Below are positions 12,813-23,544 of a DNA stretch of 64,000 nt, piece after piece. Under the pieces are notes generated by a model that searched no databases, was not told the DNA's origin, and was given only the letters and a program-made list of their open reading frames with translations. Source of the stretch: Epiperipatus broadwayi (taxonomy: Eukaryota; Onychophora; Udeonychophora; Euonychophora; Peripatidae); NCBI GenBank assembly GCA_028023455.1, contig JAQFVV010012534.1, positions 3,146,558 through 3,210,557 on the forward strand, written 5' to 3'. Numbering within the stretch: the first letter of the stretch is position 1; each line of letters begins with the position of its first letter. The translations under genes were made by a program, and so were the position numbers.

Positions 12813-13755
12813 TTTAAAATTTAATTTTAAAAAAGTGTATTATAATGTAACAATAATAATAATAGTAAACAATATGTATATTTTAATGTGTTTTTTTTTT
12901 TTTTTTGTGTGTGTGTAAATTTTCTAATTTCTTACATTGAAAAGAAAACCATTATTATTAAAAAATAAATGTTTATCTTTAACAATAAAGAATAAAAATG
13001 TATGAAAATAAATAAAATTATTTGTGTTTAATTCTCCAGTAGATTACCAAACAAAAGCCACGATAAAACAAAATGTTTTGCATTTATCCAATGTAATGAA
13101 TTGAATTTCAACAAGATATGAAACGTTTGAGAAAAAGGAAAAAGAAATTGCAAAACAAATATTATCTTGCTTGTTCCAGGAGATACTGTTGTTTTGCTGC
13201 TATTAGAAATAAAATTACAATAATTATATTTAAAAATGCAGCGTTGTGTACACAGTTTTTTTTTTTTTTTGCTCTCTTTAGATTTTAATTTATGCACATT
13301 TTAAACGACATTAAAAAAATAACATACACATTATTTGACTTTTTTTTAAAATATAAATTTATACATATGTGTCTGAGTGTGTGTGTGTATATATAACGCA
13401 ATAAAAATTCAAAAGAAAAAAAATCCAAGTTGCAGAAATATATATTTAGATATAAGAATACTCTATCTAAATAGCAATAGCATAAAAAAAAAGGCAAAAT
13501 ATTTTTTTTAAAAATGAAATATATATATATAACTGAAATGGTTTGAATATTGTTGATGCACTTAAAAAAAATGAAAACATACGAATGATAAAAAAATAAT
13601 AGAATATAGAACTAAAAACAAATAATTAGTAAATATAAAGAATAATGATAAATTGTGGGGAAAAAACAATCTAAACAAATAGTTGTGATATATACAATAT
13701 AGGGTAATAATTATATAAGAGCTGAACTGAAAATAGATATACAGTGCTTATCTAG

Positions 13756-13924
13756 TTACACATTCTTCGAATGTTGCAAATATATTGTATGACCACCCTG
13801 AATATATATGTATTCAGACAGATGTTGACGAGACATCATGCATGCTCTGACAATTCTATAAGCTAACAACAGGATTAACATAAATATCAAAGTTGTGGTT
13901 ACCACCACTATCATCATTATTGAT
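13756..13924 (-). CDS. Candidate last coding exon of a single-pass membrane protein
   Basis: On the minus strand a good 3' splice site (pyrimidine-rich ctttttcattttcag, ending at 13925) is followed by 55 sense codons and a TAA at 13756-13758. The sequence starts with a strongly hydrophobic helix (IMMIVVVTTTLIFMLILLL) suited to one membrane pass. A basic stop-transfer stretch (YRIVRACMMSR) follows, then a polar tail with two tyrosines close together (SEYIYIQ) ending QHSKNV. The acceptor leaves a phase-2 junction, so upstream exons would lie at higher coordinates, probably outside the window. I found no matching repeat elsewhere in the window, unlike nearly all other open frames here. I do not recognise the protein. 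An open frame by chance in AT-rich DNA is possible, but the acceptor, helix, charge pattern and stop together favour a real exon. Confidence 0.42.
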
Positions 13925-14039
13925 CTGAAAATGAAAAAGATATATGCCCAAACAATTTTGGACATGGTCATTAATATAAATAGAATGTTTTTGAAGGTCC
14001 TGGTATTGCAAAAACTACAAGGGAAAGTATTTATTAGGT

Positions 14040-14610
14040 TTTTTTTTATAAAAAAAAAAAATCACTTCCATACATACTGGGGGCTACCCACAGTATAAAC
14101 AAAATCTACACTGAAATATACACCCCTCCAGCCTAAATCATCTGATTAACAATATGAAAGATAAACTTGCCACAGAGCAGGTTTCCCAAGTTGTGTATAA
14201 AATTATATGCAACAACAGAAACTGCAATGCAGTTTATGTTGGAGAATCTTGTGCCAATCTCTTTGCAAAAATCAGGACAACACAAATATCAATGTAATTG
14301 AGCTAAAACTAATACAGATATTAAATCTATTATCCTCAAACATGAGGTTAACATAGTCACAGCTTTGAACCCATATCTGCTAGTATTGTCTGCTCCAAAA
14401 GAAACAATGTTAAATATAAAATCAAAGAGGCCTGTCACATCACCAACAATATACATGTAATAAACAAGAAAGAATCTCATCTCCCCTGTCAAAATGGTGG
14501 CTCATTTAAATAAATTCATTTACATCTTATGTAAATCATCACTTTTGTGATTCTTCTATAAATCTTGCAATCCTCTTGGATAATTATAGCTATGAGTAAG
14601 ACAATTAGTT
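14040..14610 (+). pseudogene. Penelope-like element relic, GIY-YIG endonuclease region
   Basis: Plus-strand frames read Q-V-V-Y-K-I-I-C, then NCNAVYVGES (about 14220-14250), the two strands of the GIY-YIG endonuclease fold used by Penelope-like elements to cut their target. An I-L-K-H-E block (about 14332-14346) marks the end of the domain. After a frameshift, the I-K-x-K-R/E-A-C-H-I helix, N-x-H-V-I-N-K-K-E-S and L-P-C-Q-N-G-G are legible (14400-14500). This is the typical C-terminal tail. The reverse transcriptase is missing and the frame is broken. The spacing C-x4-N-C before YVGES differs from the element at 55.8-57.5 kb, so this is a second Penelope lineage. Confidence 0.7.
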
Positions 14611-15170
14611 AGTCGAAAGCATGCTCAGCATATTTAATATTTTTTATTTTAAAGTATTAAACAAGATTTTCTTGGTGTATGTGTTATTTATATTGAAGAA
14701 CATAAAAAGTACTAACAAAGTATGACTTAGAGATAGGATTCAAAAAATGAAAAAAAAAAGTATACTGAAAAACAAAATTTTTGCTAGGGGTATGGAAAGT
14801 TGTACATGAATATAAAGCATAGAGCAAATGATAAAGACAAAATTGGCACATAAAAAAATTTGAAGCATAAGTAAATAAAATCCTCAAAATTGTGAAAGTT
14901 CTAAATATAATTTCACTGATTTCTAACAAAAACTAATATGGCCTTATTGCAACATAATACAACTCTATGTATAATAGAATTATTAAGGTTCTCCAATCAT
15001 TGTGACAACTGTATAAGTGTAAGTCCTGACTATAATAAAATCTTCTGAAAGTGAAGGAGTTCTCTAGCAAATAATCAATACACATTTTGAAAATGATGAT
15101 CTATTTATAACATCAATGTTTATTCATTTTATAGAGTACACTAAAATTGCATATTGTTTATAGACATACA
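14610..15170. other. AT-rich stretch, no gene seen
   Basis: No convincing coding or RNA feature between the Penelope relic and the deleted mariner. The minus-strand frame at 14684-14929 is low-complexity and not supported. Confidence 0.45.
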
Positions 15171-15174
15171 TAAA

Positions 15175-15725
15175 TAGGGGGACCCTAAAATAACAGAAAT
15201 TTTGTAATAAAATATTATTTATTTTTAGGTGTTACAAATTGAATCAGTTTAAAAAGTATAGTCTATTTAATGCAATGCATCAATCTAAATCAATTTGTCA
15301 CTTTTCAAAGTAGTCCAGAAACACTTGTAAAGTGAAGCATTTTAATGCTTCTAACACCCACCCACCCCAGTTCTATGACCACAAAAAAATGAGACATTTT
15401 TTCATTCAAGAGAATAAAAAAAAATCACATGAAGTGAGATTGAGCAAATATAGTTGACAGATAAGCAAGATCATGCTGAATTTAATTAAAACTATTTCAC
15501 ACTCAAGGTATTCAGAGATGACACTGTTGAGGTGGAGTTTGCACTCTTTTCTTTGCACAAAATGGGATGTTTATGTTTTATCGCATCACATAAATATTTC
15601 AGAACTTACAGAAAAAATGTCTTATTGTAACAAGTTAAATCTGAGAGAAAAATGCCATTTACATAAAAAAAAAAATCAGCATTAATTCAACATTTCAGCC
15701 ATTATAAAAAAAATAATTGATAAAT
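15175..15725 (-). mobile_element. Internally deleted mariner (MITE-like), copy 1
   Basis: On the minus strand this begins with a start codon at 15700-15702 and the mariner-typical N-terminus MAE, then jumps after only a few residues to the distal part of the transposase. L-C-D-A-I (about 15585), a decayed tract with S-L-H-V-I-F-F-L (about 15430; normally the S-P-C-D-F-F-L-F block that carries the last catalytic Asp), then the V-F-L-D-Y-F-E-K block are legible. Most of the DNA-binding half and the first catalytic residues are deleted. The left border may be at the run ggggaccc near 15178. The copy at 23.55-24.25 kb shows the same family with a smaller deletion. Confidence 0.68.
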
Positions 15726-16079
15726 ACATGAAATGCACTTTAGAAAAAAAAGTGCTATGTGTACCCATGATTTCACACAGTGACATCATTTGGAAGATTG
15801 ATGCAGAAGTATTCCTGCAAGAAGTATGTAACAACAAAAGTATATACTATAACATGTGCATATATCAGAAAACGATTCTGGTTATTTTTGAGTCTCCTTT
15901 CGTATACTATTTATCACTTTTAATATTTTTGGTGTGATCATGTAATCTAATCACTGCTGTTGCATTTTAATATTCTTTAGAATATGACAGCATTCCAGTG
16001 ATGATATAAAATTTTAATTACTAGAGAAATACTTACACGATCAAACATTATTCTATAATCTACAAATCAAAGCATGATG

Positions 16080-16790
16080 CAATTAACAGTTATTGACCTT
16101 TTTTATAACTTCCCTTAATAATTGGATATTAAATATGATGCTGAACCACTTTTAAATCCACATTGTTTTTTTTTTGCCGATTTGAATCCAAATCCAAACT
16201 ACCCTGCTAAAAATCTTCCATAGAAGTGATAAAAGATTAATTTGTCTGTCATATTTGGCACATTTTTTATCTTCCTTAAATGCCAATATCACTGCTGCAT
16301 TCTTTCAAGCATGTGATACTATTATTTGATCAATTTGATATCTGGTATACAGTTTCACTTACAAATTTCTATTTCTGGAGCGTTTATCTTCTTCATGATT
16401 TTCATTTCATTTCTCACCTCCTCATTTAAAATGATTGGCACTTCAAAAAATATAATAAGGGACACTTGTTTTCTTGCTCTATACTAATATAAAATTCTTC
16501 AATATTTCATAATGTCATTCATATTTATAGTGAATAGTTTGATCATTTATTCTGTATTATTGAAACAGTTTTTTTTTTTTTTTTGCAACAATAAGATGTT
16601 TGATACATTAAGGCTTTTATTCACTTCTATAGTTTTCCTTGCCAATTCATAATTGTTGGTATTATTATTAGTAGTAGTATTAGCAGTAATTCTTTCCATA
16701 TCATTTTATAGAATTCCAGATACTTAATTCTTTTTAATAAATCATTTTAAACACTTTCATACTTCTTTTCTTCATATATTATTTTAATTT
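16080..16790 (-). pseudogene. RTE LINE relic, linker to mid reverse transcriptase
   Basis: Reverse-complement alignment to RTE copy 1 at about 2470-3200 is legible in order: the K-K-R-x-M-K linker start (about 16780), the stretch around N-Y-E-L-A-R-K-T (16640), the E-E-V-R block (about 16420), and the GFKSG block (about 16150). Substitutions are heavy and there are several gaps. No frame survives. A TAG/TAA-rich triplet expansion at about 16660-16685 interrupts it. Confidence 0.62.
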
Positions 16791-17004
16791 AAAACTACTT
16801 ACAGCAGTTTTATAAGAAGCATATTATAAATTAAAATGGGAATTTACAGAAATAATAATAAAGATATTATTTTAAACTACACGTATTTTGATTTTGCATT
16901 TTGGCAAATTAAACGTAAGGGTAAAGACAAATGTTAATGTTCAATACTTTTTCACAGAATAAGCAAATAATGACTTTTGTTATAAATAATTAAATATTTA
17001 AAAA

Positions 17005-17395
17005 GAATAAGCTTGTGTGTTTGAAAAGAAGGATTTTTAACAGATGTGTTTCATGAGTTCTTACACATAGACATGAGACCTGTATATCTTGGCAGAAAAG
17101 CAGTTCATTCCATACAATAAAGTATGGAAGAATATATGTTAGGTTAACAAAGTGGGATTAAGAAATGGGTACCATTGGCATTATTCAAAAAAGAAATGAA
17201 GCTAATTTTGAGATACTGAAAGAAAATATAATAAATGGATAATTGAAGTATTAAATGAGATTGCCAAAACATTGTAAAAAATCGTAGAAATAATACATGA
17301 GATGATGGATGAATAAGGAATTTCACTGAACCGATGTAGAAAAGAGAAACTAGAAATTAATTGAACATACAGCCTTTAAAACATAAACAATAGTT
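17005..17395 (+). pseudogene. RTE LINE relic, C-terminal part
   Basis: The stretch starting gtgtgtttgaaaag matches copy 1 from about 3850 to 4270 in the same order: C-L-K-R-R-x-F-N-R-C-V, then the S-E-T-W-T-like region, R-D-x-R-x-T-I-E-x-L and the last E-T block. It is highly diverged, with many indels. It lies next to, and in the opposite orientation to, the relic at 16080-16790, so they are probably separate insertions or an inverted 5' end. Confidence 0.6.
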
Positions 17396-17993
17396 GAAAA
17401 TGATATGTAATATTTAAAGTTTATAAATTATAAATAGTAAGCATTAATATATAATATTATTATTAATATTCAATGTTAAACAGTAAAACTTGACGGGAAA
17501 TGATAATTTTAAGTGTATTGAGTTAGCGATTAATATTTATGAAAGAATTGACAGATAAAGATTACTATTAAATCCGATACGTTAAAAAAAAAAGACCCAA
17601 TAAGACTTAAGTTTTGATTTTTGATTATAATAACTGGATAATTAAAATATATTTTCATTTACATAACAAAGTCATCTCTTTCTGATGACATTTTCAACAT
17701 TATTAAAACTCACCTACAATGCAACAAAACACCCTATTGCGGTAATATTTTTATCTTATTTTTAATTGTTATAAACTCTAAAATCAGTATTGTTACTCCA
17801 TACTGTGTATGATTTATATACGCACACATACCTTTAATTTCCCACTTCAAAAAATTATTTAAGAAATAAAGAACTAATATTTAAATTGCAATATGATAAG
17901 GGAGCGATTATAATAAAGAATTAAAAAGAGAACATTTAAAAATATTTCCAAATACAATTTACATCTGAAATATAGTTTCTTTTTTCTTTATAG

Positions 17994-18300
17994 AACTATT
18001 GAAATTCAGTTGCTCGGCTAGAAGAGAGTGGAAAAATCAAAATCCCCCATTTAAACATTCAAAAGTGTTTCTTACTTATTTAAAAGAACATAAAGTAATT
18101 ACCACAACTTGCCTACACCTATCACTCACAAAATCCTATAACTTTAGTAAGTGGCAAAGACGGGCTGAAACACTTGTTCTCCACTTGGCGCTTCAAGTAT
18201 TCCTAATAAATTATCTTTCCATCATCCCTGGAAAAGCCAGATCTACCCATCTCTACCAAGAGGAATGAAAAAAAAAGATCAATAAAATAATTTGTATGCA
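17994..18300 (+). CDS. Candidate terminal exon of an unknown gene
   Basis: A strong acceptor-like tract (tttcttttttctttatag, ending at 17993) is followed by an open frame to a TGA at 18266-18268, and an AATAAA polyadenylation-type signal lies at 18281-18286. The roughly 90 residues include K-F-S-C-S-A-R-R-E-W, a Lys/His-rich part, H-L-S-L-T-K-S-Y-N-F and a short hydrophobic stretch (LALQVFLINYL). Local G+C is higher than in the flanks. I do not recognise the protein. An untranslated terminal exon or an unrecognised repeat remains possible. Confidence 0.3.
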
Positions 18301-18444
18301 GTCTGATTCGTGCATTGATAATTTTTTCATCCATGGGGGATGAAAGAAAACACACAAATTCAGTTTGAACTATCCACAATTTAATCTAAACACTATCACA
18401 GATACCTAATAACCAGTATTAAATGATTCACTAATATATATATA

Positions 18445-18895
18445 TAAGCAAATTACATCAAATTCAGAATTAAAAACTAACCAAAATTTGAAAATTTCAC
18501 AACCAATTAATTTCACTGCCAAGGTATATACTTCTTTACTATAAAAGTTGTTTGAATGATATCTTTATTTATATTTAATATTATATTTTGTGCATTTGTT
18601 TTGGATATGATATTTATATATTATTGGGACTGGTGTTTGTTTATAAATAAAAGGAAGCAAGGAAAAAAAAAAGGGTGGGAGTTATATATTTTGTGTGTGT
18701 GCGTATGTGTATTAAATAATTTTATTATTTGGGGTTTAATTTGTATTGTTATTTTATAACGGGTCTTTGAAAATTAGTATTTAATAATTGCTTTAGCACG
18801 CACGCTGACAGTGAAACTAAATTGGTTGCGAAATATTAATTTTTCCAATTTTGGCTAGTTTTTAATTCTGAATTTGATATAATTTATTTTTATTG
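18445..18895. repeat. Inverted-repeat (foldback/MITE-like) element
   Basis: Arms at about 18448-18524 and 18805-18893 are reverse complements over about 75 bases with some substitutions; both contain tcaaattcagaattaaaaac or its complement. About 280 bases lie between. A diverged single arm recurs at about 21758-21850. It contains no coding sequence. It is probably a non-autonomous DNA transposon whose parent is not in the window. Confidence 0.6.
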
Positions 18896-19530
18896 ATTAG
18901 GTTCATTTATATCAAAATTACATTTCCAAATGAAGGTGACCTAGCTTTGTAATAAAGATTGCATAATAAGATATAAAGTCTCTAATATCTCTCATAAATA
19001 AAACAGTAAAGATGTTGAGCATTTTTACATCGTTTTACCCCTTAGTTAAAGTATAATAGATACTCATTTATCAAACCAAACAGAAAGGTTAACTGAACTG
19101 CCCATGGGCCAGCAATCTACTAGAAAAATTTAAAACTTTTTTGAAAATGATTTTATTTGGATGAGAACTAAACCCCTCAGATTATAGGCATGGAGAGCAC
19201 GTGCATTTCTCTACACAAGGAGGCTTATAAGCTTCTGAAGATAGTTTCTACTAAATTTACCTAACATATTTTAAATATTTTTTAAAATTTATCTACAAAA
19301 AGCATATAAAAATATGCATGCACTCTTTCTTAATGACAATATGAGTAAATAAGGCAACAGAATATATAATGCTTTGTAAATGTGCATTATGTGGGCGCAC
19401 ATGTTGATTCATAGATATATGAGGAAATGATGAATGTAAAAAAATCTATAAATTAAAACAATTTGAAATTAAAAAGTAAAATCCAAAAGCTATATACATA
19501 TATACAATATTTAAATACATGTATATTATC
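18895..19530. other. AT-rich stretch, no gene seen
   Basis: I see no coding, RNA or repeat feature that I can support here. Confidence 0.4.
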
Positions 19531-20050
19531 TATACTAAACTTAAAGTCATTAGAAGGAATGAAGTCAGACTTTCAAGCTCTAAATAGCTGTATACTCCAT
19601 CTTATTCAACTAGTACACATGTGAAAAAGATAAACGCTTTCCAATAAACGTATTTCATGCTGTACAAGAATTCATCAGTTGGTCCTAATAACCATCTGCC
19701 ACACATATGTACAATTAGTTCTCAGTTTATATTATGATAGAAAATCTTCAAACTTTTCTACCCTCCTAACATTTCAGCCATCAATATCATTGAAAATCCA
19801 AGAATGGAACACTCAAAGCTCTTGTTGATGCCAACATTACTGTCATACCCATGAAAACTTTAAGTCATTCTGACCCTTCACATATAGGATCTTAATATGT
19901 CCATTTAAATATACTAAGAGAGATGGACAGAATATAGGCTGAACATGTAATATTTAAATACATGTATATTATCTATACTAAATTTAATGTAATTAGAAGG
20001 ACTTGAACTCAGACTTTCAAGCTTCCCAAAGCTATCCATTCCATCTTATA
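19530..20050 (-). mobile_element. Family A hammerhead/tRNA-like short element, minus copy
   Basis: A full monomer (about 450 bases) bounded at both ends by the same roughly 90-base block, the block being the part just downstream of the ribozyme with a tRNA-like B-box (gagttcaagtcc-like, here at about 20000 and 19570 on the minus strand). The ribozyme lies at 19636-19685. The element is the left arm of a head-to-head pair with the plus copy at 20095-20632. Non-coding. This arrangement (ribozyme-delimited monomer between direct terminal repeats) resembles retrozymes and Penelope pseudo-LTRs. Confidence 0.65.
19636..19685 (-). ncRNA. Hammerhead ribozyme-like motif, family A copy 1
   Basis: On the minus strand: CUGAUGA core and GAAA core are both intact, the inner stem I arms CCAA and UUGG flank them correctly, and a short stem III (AUACGUUU) precedes the nucleotide at the cleavage site. 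Stem II is poorly formed in this copy. Likely a decayed type I hammerhead. Confidence 0.5.
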
Positions 20051-20094
20051 CAACCAAGACACATTACTACATACATACATGTGAAAAAAAATGG

Positions 20095-20632
20095 AGCAGA
20101 TAGCTATGGGAAGCTTGAAAGTCTGAGTTCAAATCCTTCTAATTACATTTAGTGTAGATAATATACATGTATTTAAATATTACATGTTCACTCTATATTC
20201 TGTCCATCTCTCTTTTATATATTTAAATGGACATATTAAGATCCTATAAGTGAGGGGTCAGAGTGACTTAAAATCAACATGGGAATGACAATAATATTGG
20301 AATCAACAAGGGCTTTGAGAGTTCCATCCTTGGATTGTCAATGATATGGATGAATGAAGAATTGGAAGGTGGATAAAATTAAAGCTTGTCCTCTAGAGTT
20401 TGAATATTTGCAATATTGATATAAAATGAGCACTGATTGTATATAGGTGTGGGAGATAGTGATCTGGACCAACTGATGAGTGATAGTTTAGCACAAAATA
20501 TGCATAATTGGAGATCATTTATCTTATTCGCATGTATGTGGTCATGATATCACTTGTATAAGATGAACTGGATAGATATGGGGAGCTTGAAAGTCTGAGT
20601 TCAAATCCTTCTAAATATATATAATAATATCA
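20095..20632 (+). mobile_element. Family A hammerhead/tRNA-like short element, plus copy
   Basis: The mirror image of the element at 19530-20050: block with tRNA-like B-box (gagttcaaatcc, about 20127-20138), body, ribozyme at 20461-20516, then a second copy of the B-box block (about 20583-20618). The two copies are joined at about 20050-20095, giving a roughly 1.1-kb imperfect palindrome. Arm divergence shows they are not a recent assembly artefact. Confidence 0.65.
20461..20516 (+). ncRNA. Hammerhead ribozyme-like motif, family A copy 2
   Basis: Stem I has an outer GAUC/GAUC pair and an inner CCAA/UUGG pair separated by an internal loop, and the CUGAUGA core is intact. The second core box reads AAAA instead of GAAA (loss of the conserved G12), and stem II is weakened. 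A palindromic AUGCAU can serve as stem III. Probably inactive. Confidence 0.5.
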
Positions 20633-20633
20633 A

Positions 20634-20635
<2 letters not shown>

Positions 20636-20670
<35 letters not shown>
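20636..20670. repeat. AT dinucleotide microsatellite
   Basis: About seventeen AT units immediately after the family A element, possibly grown from its tail. Confidence 0.9.
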
Positions 20671-20671
<1 letters not shown>

Positions 20672-20673
<2 letters not shown>

Positions 20674-21420
20674 TAATATGTCACAACAATAATAAGTTCT
20701 GTGTATTGCCTATCCTTTCACTGTATTCTTCTACTATGTGCATACCTTTTTCCTTTACGATTTTCAGAAAATTTCATCTTCCACTTTTCTTTGAACCTAT
20801 TACTATTTCAACAATGTATAACTTTCATAATTTTTTTATTTCTAAATATTTCAACAGTCCAATTTTCTTTTGTTTCATTACACTTTTCATGAAGGCTATG
20901 AGTATGAGGCATGGTTCCTCGAAAACGTTCAGCCAAAAATTTTTAATAGTAAGTTATATTTTCTCTAATTAATATTTACAATTAAGTATTTTTGTTTTTA
21001 CATATAAGGAGAAATTAAAACCATATTTATAAACTTTTCAACAAAATATATTATCTATTTTTTTATGCATTTCTATTTCATTTTTCTTCATTTCACAAGA
21101 TGAATTCTACAGCTTGAGGTCCACAAATTGTCTTAACTCTGACACTTTCACACTTAAAAATTCTTAAGAACTCCTAAGTAACTGACCATTTTCTGATTAT
21201 TATATATTAAAGTTTCTATTCCTTATGAATTAATACAATACACTTCAATGTATAAAGGTGAAACTAGAAAATTATAAATTTTAATATTGGTTAAGCACTT
21301 TCAGAGACTATTTACTCCATATTCATAACCTTCAAATGTATTCAACTCATTGTATGCAAATTTATGCAAAGCAACTCAGACCATCCATTTTTTTTGAAAT
21401 TGCAAAACATGTGTCTTTTT
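20672..21420. other. No gene seen
   Basis: AT-rich sequence. The frames at 20701-20972 overlap each other in two phases and are pyrimidine-run artefacts rather than genes. Confidence 0.4.
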
Positions 21421-21424
21421 TATT

Positions 21425-21545
21425 TATAGGATTTATGTTACTAGCAATGAAGTAAGCCTCCTTAATCTTCCTTTTGGCATCGTCTCTCTCAGTACACACT
21501 ATCACAGCCCTAGAGGGTTCAAAACATGATTGACAGAAGTTTATT
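21425..21545 (-). pseudogene. Penelope-like element C-terminal scrap
   Basis: On the minus strand a short frame reads TERDDAKRKIKEAYFIA, then S-N-I-N-P-I-N-K-K, which is the conserved K-R-K-I-K-E-A-x-x-I helix following the GIY-YIG domain of Penelope-like elements. It resembles the tail of the relic at 14.0-14.6 kb. No further parts are seen nearby. Confidence 0.5.
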
Positions 21546-22679
21546 CAAACAAACAAAAAACTTTTGCCTAAATTCAAATATGAAGGTGTTGATTTATTTA
21601 TGTATATATAGATATTAAAATTTACAATCAATGTGCCAACAACATATTTAAAATATAAATGACTGGTTGATCACATTTTCTAGATATGTAAGATTGTTGC
21701 AACAATTAAAAATGGGAATTATCATCCATCTATATAAAATTTATATAAATAAAATTACCTCAAATTCAAAACCAAACTAGACCAGCCAAAGAAAATAAAC
21801 TCAATAAGAAAATCAATGACGTATTTGCCAATGGGACTTCACAACTACCAAGGACTAAAAATATATCAACAAATATATACTAACTACTTCATACACTCCG
21901 CACAACCTTAATATTAAAAAAAAAACTCTTAAAGAAAATAATTGCTTCAGAATCATAAATTTTTAATAATAAAGATTCTAATGTAAAAAAAAAAAAAAAC
22001 ATTGATAAAAATAATGAAGATTAGTGAGTCATCAGAACGTATCCGATTGGATAGCTATAAGAATTCTTGCCTTTTTCCTTTTCAAGACTTACTTTTGGGA
22101 AGTGAGATTTTAACAAAAATATTACAAACCTTAGTACTAATAACATTGGTTCTGGAAAAATCTGAATTGTCAAGAACAGCTTTGACATTACAAATTATTT
22201 TCTCAAAAAAAAAAAAAAACAGTATGTTGGGAAAATTGCAAAATTATCTTATGTTTGATTTTATTAAGACTATAGTAAAGAAAATTGTAAACAATTTTCA
22301 ATATAGTAGTAAAACTTGTGTAAAATGAAATTTAAATAGACCAATTAATTTAGTTTTTTTTCTATCTCACAGTTTTAATTCTGAAACAATCATACTATCA
22401 TACTGACAAATCAAAAATGACTCAAAGTAAAAAAAGAAATTTCTGAGGTCAAACACAATTTTAATAAAGTCTTATCAAGCTGTTAATATATTTCTTTAAT
22501 GAAGCAATTAAAATAATTCTATCAACTTTTGCAAAATTTTATTATTACTCTAATTCTTTATGCTAACGATTATATGGTAAGTAAATCAAGTTCTAGAATA
22601 TTCTGTGTAGATTAATCACATTAAAAGTGAAGAAAAATTTTTACAGGTGAAAAATGCAAATAAAGATTTTAAAATTCTT

Positions 22680-23450
22680 CCTTTGATTATGATTGGCCAC
22701 TTCCACTGCAGGATGAAGGTCTCTCCAAGTTCAATCCACCTTCTCCGATCTTTAGCTTCTCTTCTCCACATCACTCCTGCACACTCTCTTATTTCATTCA
22801 TCAATCTCACATGTGGTTTCTTTCTGGGTCTTTTACAATCTCTTGGAATCCAGTTTATGATTTCAATTGTCCATCTATTATCATCACTTCTAGAAATATG
22901 TCCAGCCCAACTCCACTTTAATCTTTTATTTTTTTCAATGAGGCGAGTAACACCTGTTTGTTCTCTTACCCATACAATGCATTTTCAATCTCTTCTTGTT
23001 ACTCCCTCCATGCATCTCCCCATATTTCTCTGAGTGGTCCAAAGTCTCTGTATTGCTCTTCTATTAAGTGTCCAAGTCTCAGATCCATAAGTAAGAACTG
23101 GTAAAACACATTTGTGAAAAACCTTCTTTTTCAAATACATAGTTTTCATATTTACTTTTAGTATCAAGTTATTTCTATCAAAAGCACTCCAACCAAGTTT
23201 AATTCTATGATTAATTTCATCCATTATGTTACCATCTGTATTAATAATCTGACCAAGGTATACATAACTGTTATCTTCTTCTAATTCATCATAATCAATC
23301 TTTATTTTCATATTTTGAGCAAATTGATTAAACATTACTTTAGTCTTTTTAACATTTATCTTTAGTCCTACTTTCATCTGATAACTCCTGCAACATTTCC
23401 TGCAGCTCTGAAGCATTATTTGCAAAAACAACTACATCATCTGCAAAATA
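22680..23450 (-). mobile_element. 5'-truncated RTE LINE copy
   Basis: On the minus strand it begins in reverse transcriptase motif C (the FADD box, about 23440) and runs through GLKINVKKT, Y-V-Y-L-G-Q-I-I, S-E-T-W-T-L-N and the W-A-G-H block to the last conserved block at 22690. The frame 23431-22985 is open for 148 codons but starts just after a frameshift near the motif C region. It is quite similar to copy 1 but has its own stops. This is the usual dead-on-arrival 5' truncation left by incomplete reverse transcription. The 3' tail differs from copy 1, as GAT repeats are absent. Confidence 0.85.
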
Positions 23451-23544
23451 GTATTTAAAAGCATAATTCACCTTTTCTACCTAACTGATTCCCTTATGTA
23501 ATTATTTCCATGTAATTTATTTATTTATGTAAACACTTTCCAAA

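Noticed and set aside
16656-16690. TAG/TAA triplet run as a functional element
   Set aside because: It is a simple expansion inside a decayed LINE copy.
20701-20972. Two overlapping hydrophobic frames as a membrane protein
   Set aside because: They overlap in two phases within a pyrimidine-rich low-complexity stretch and have no splice or promoter support.
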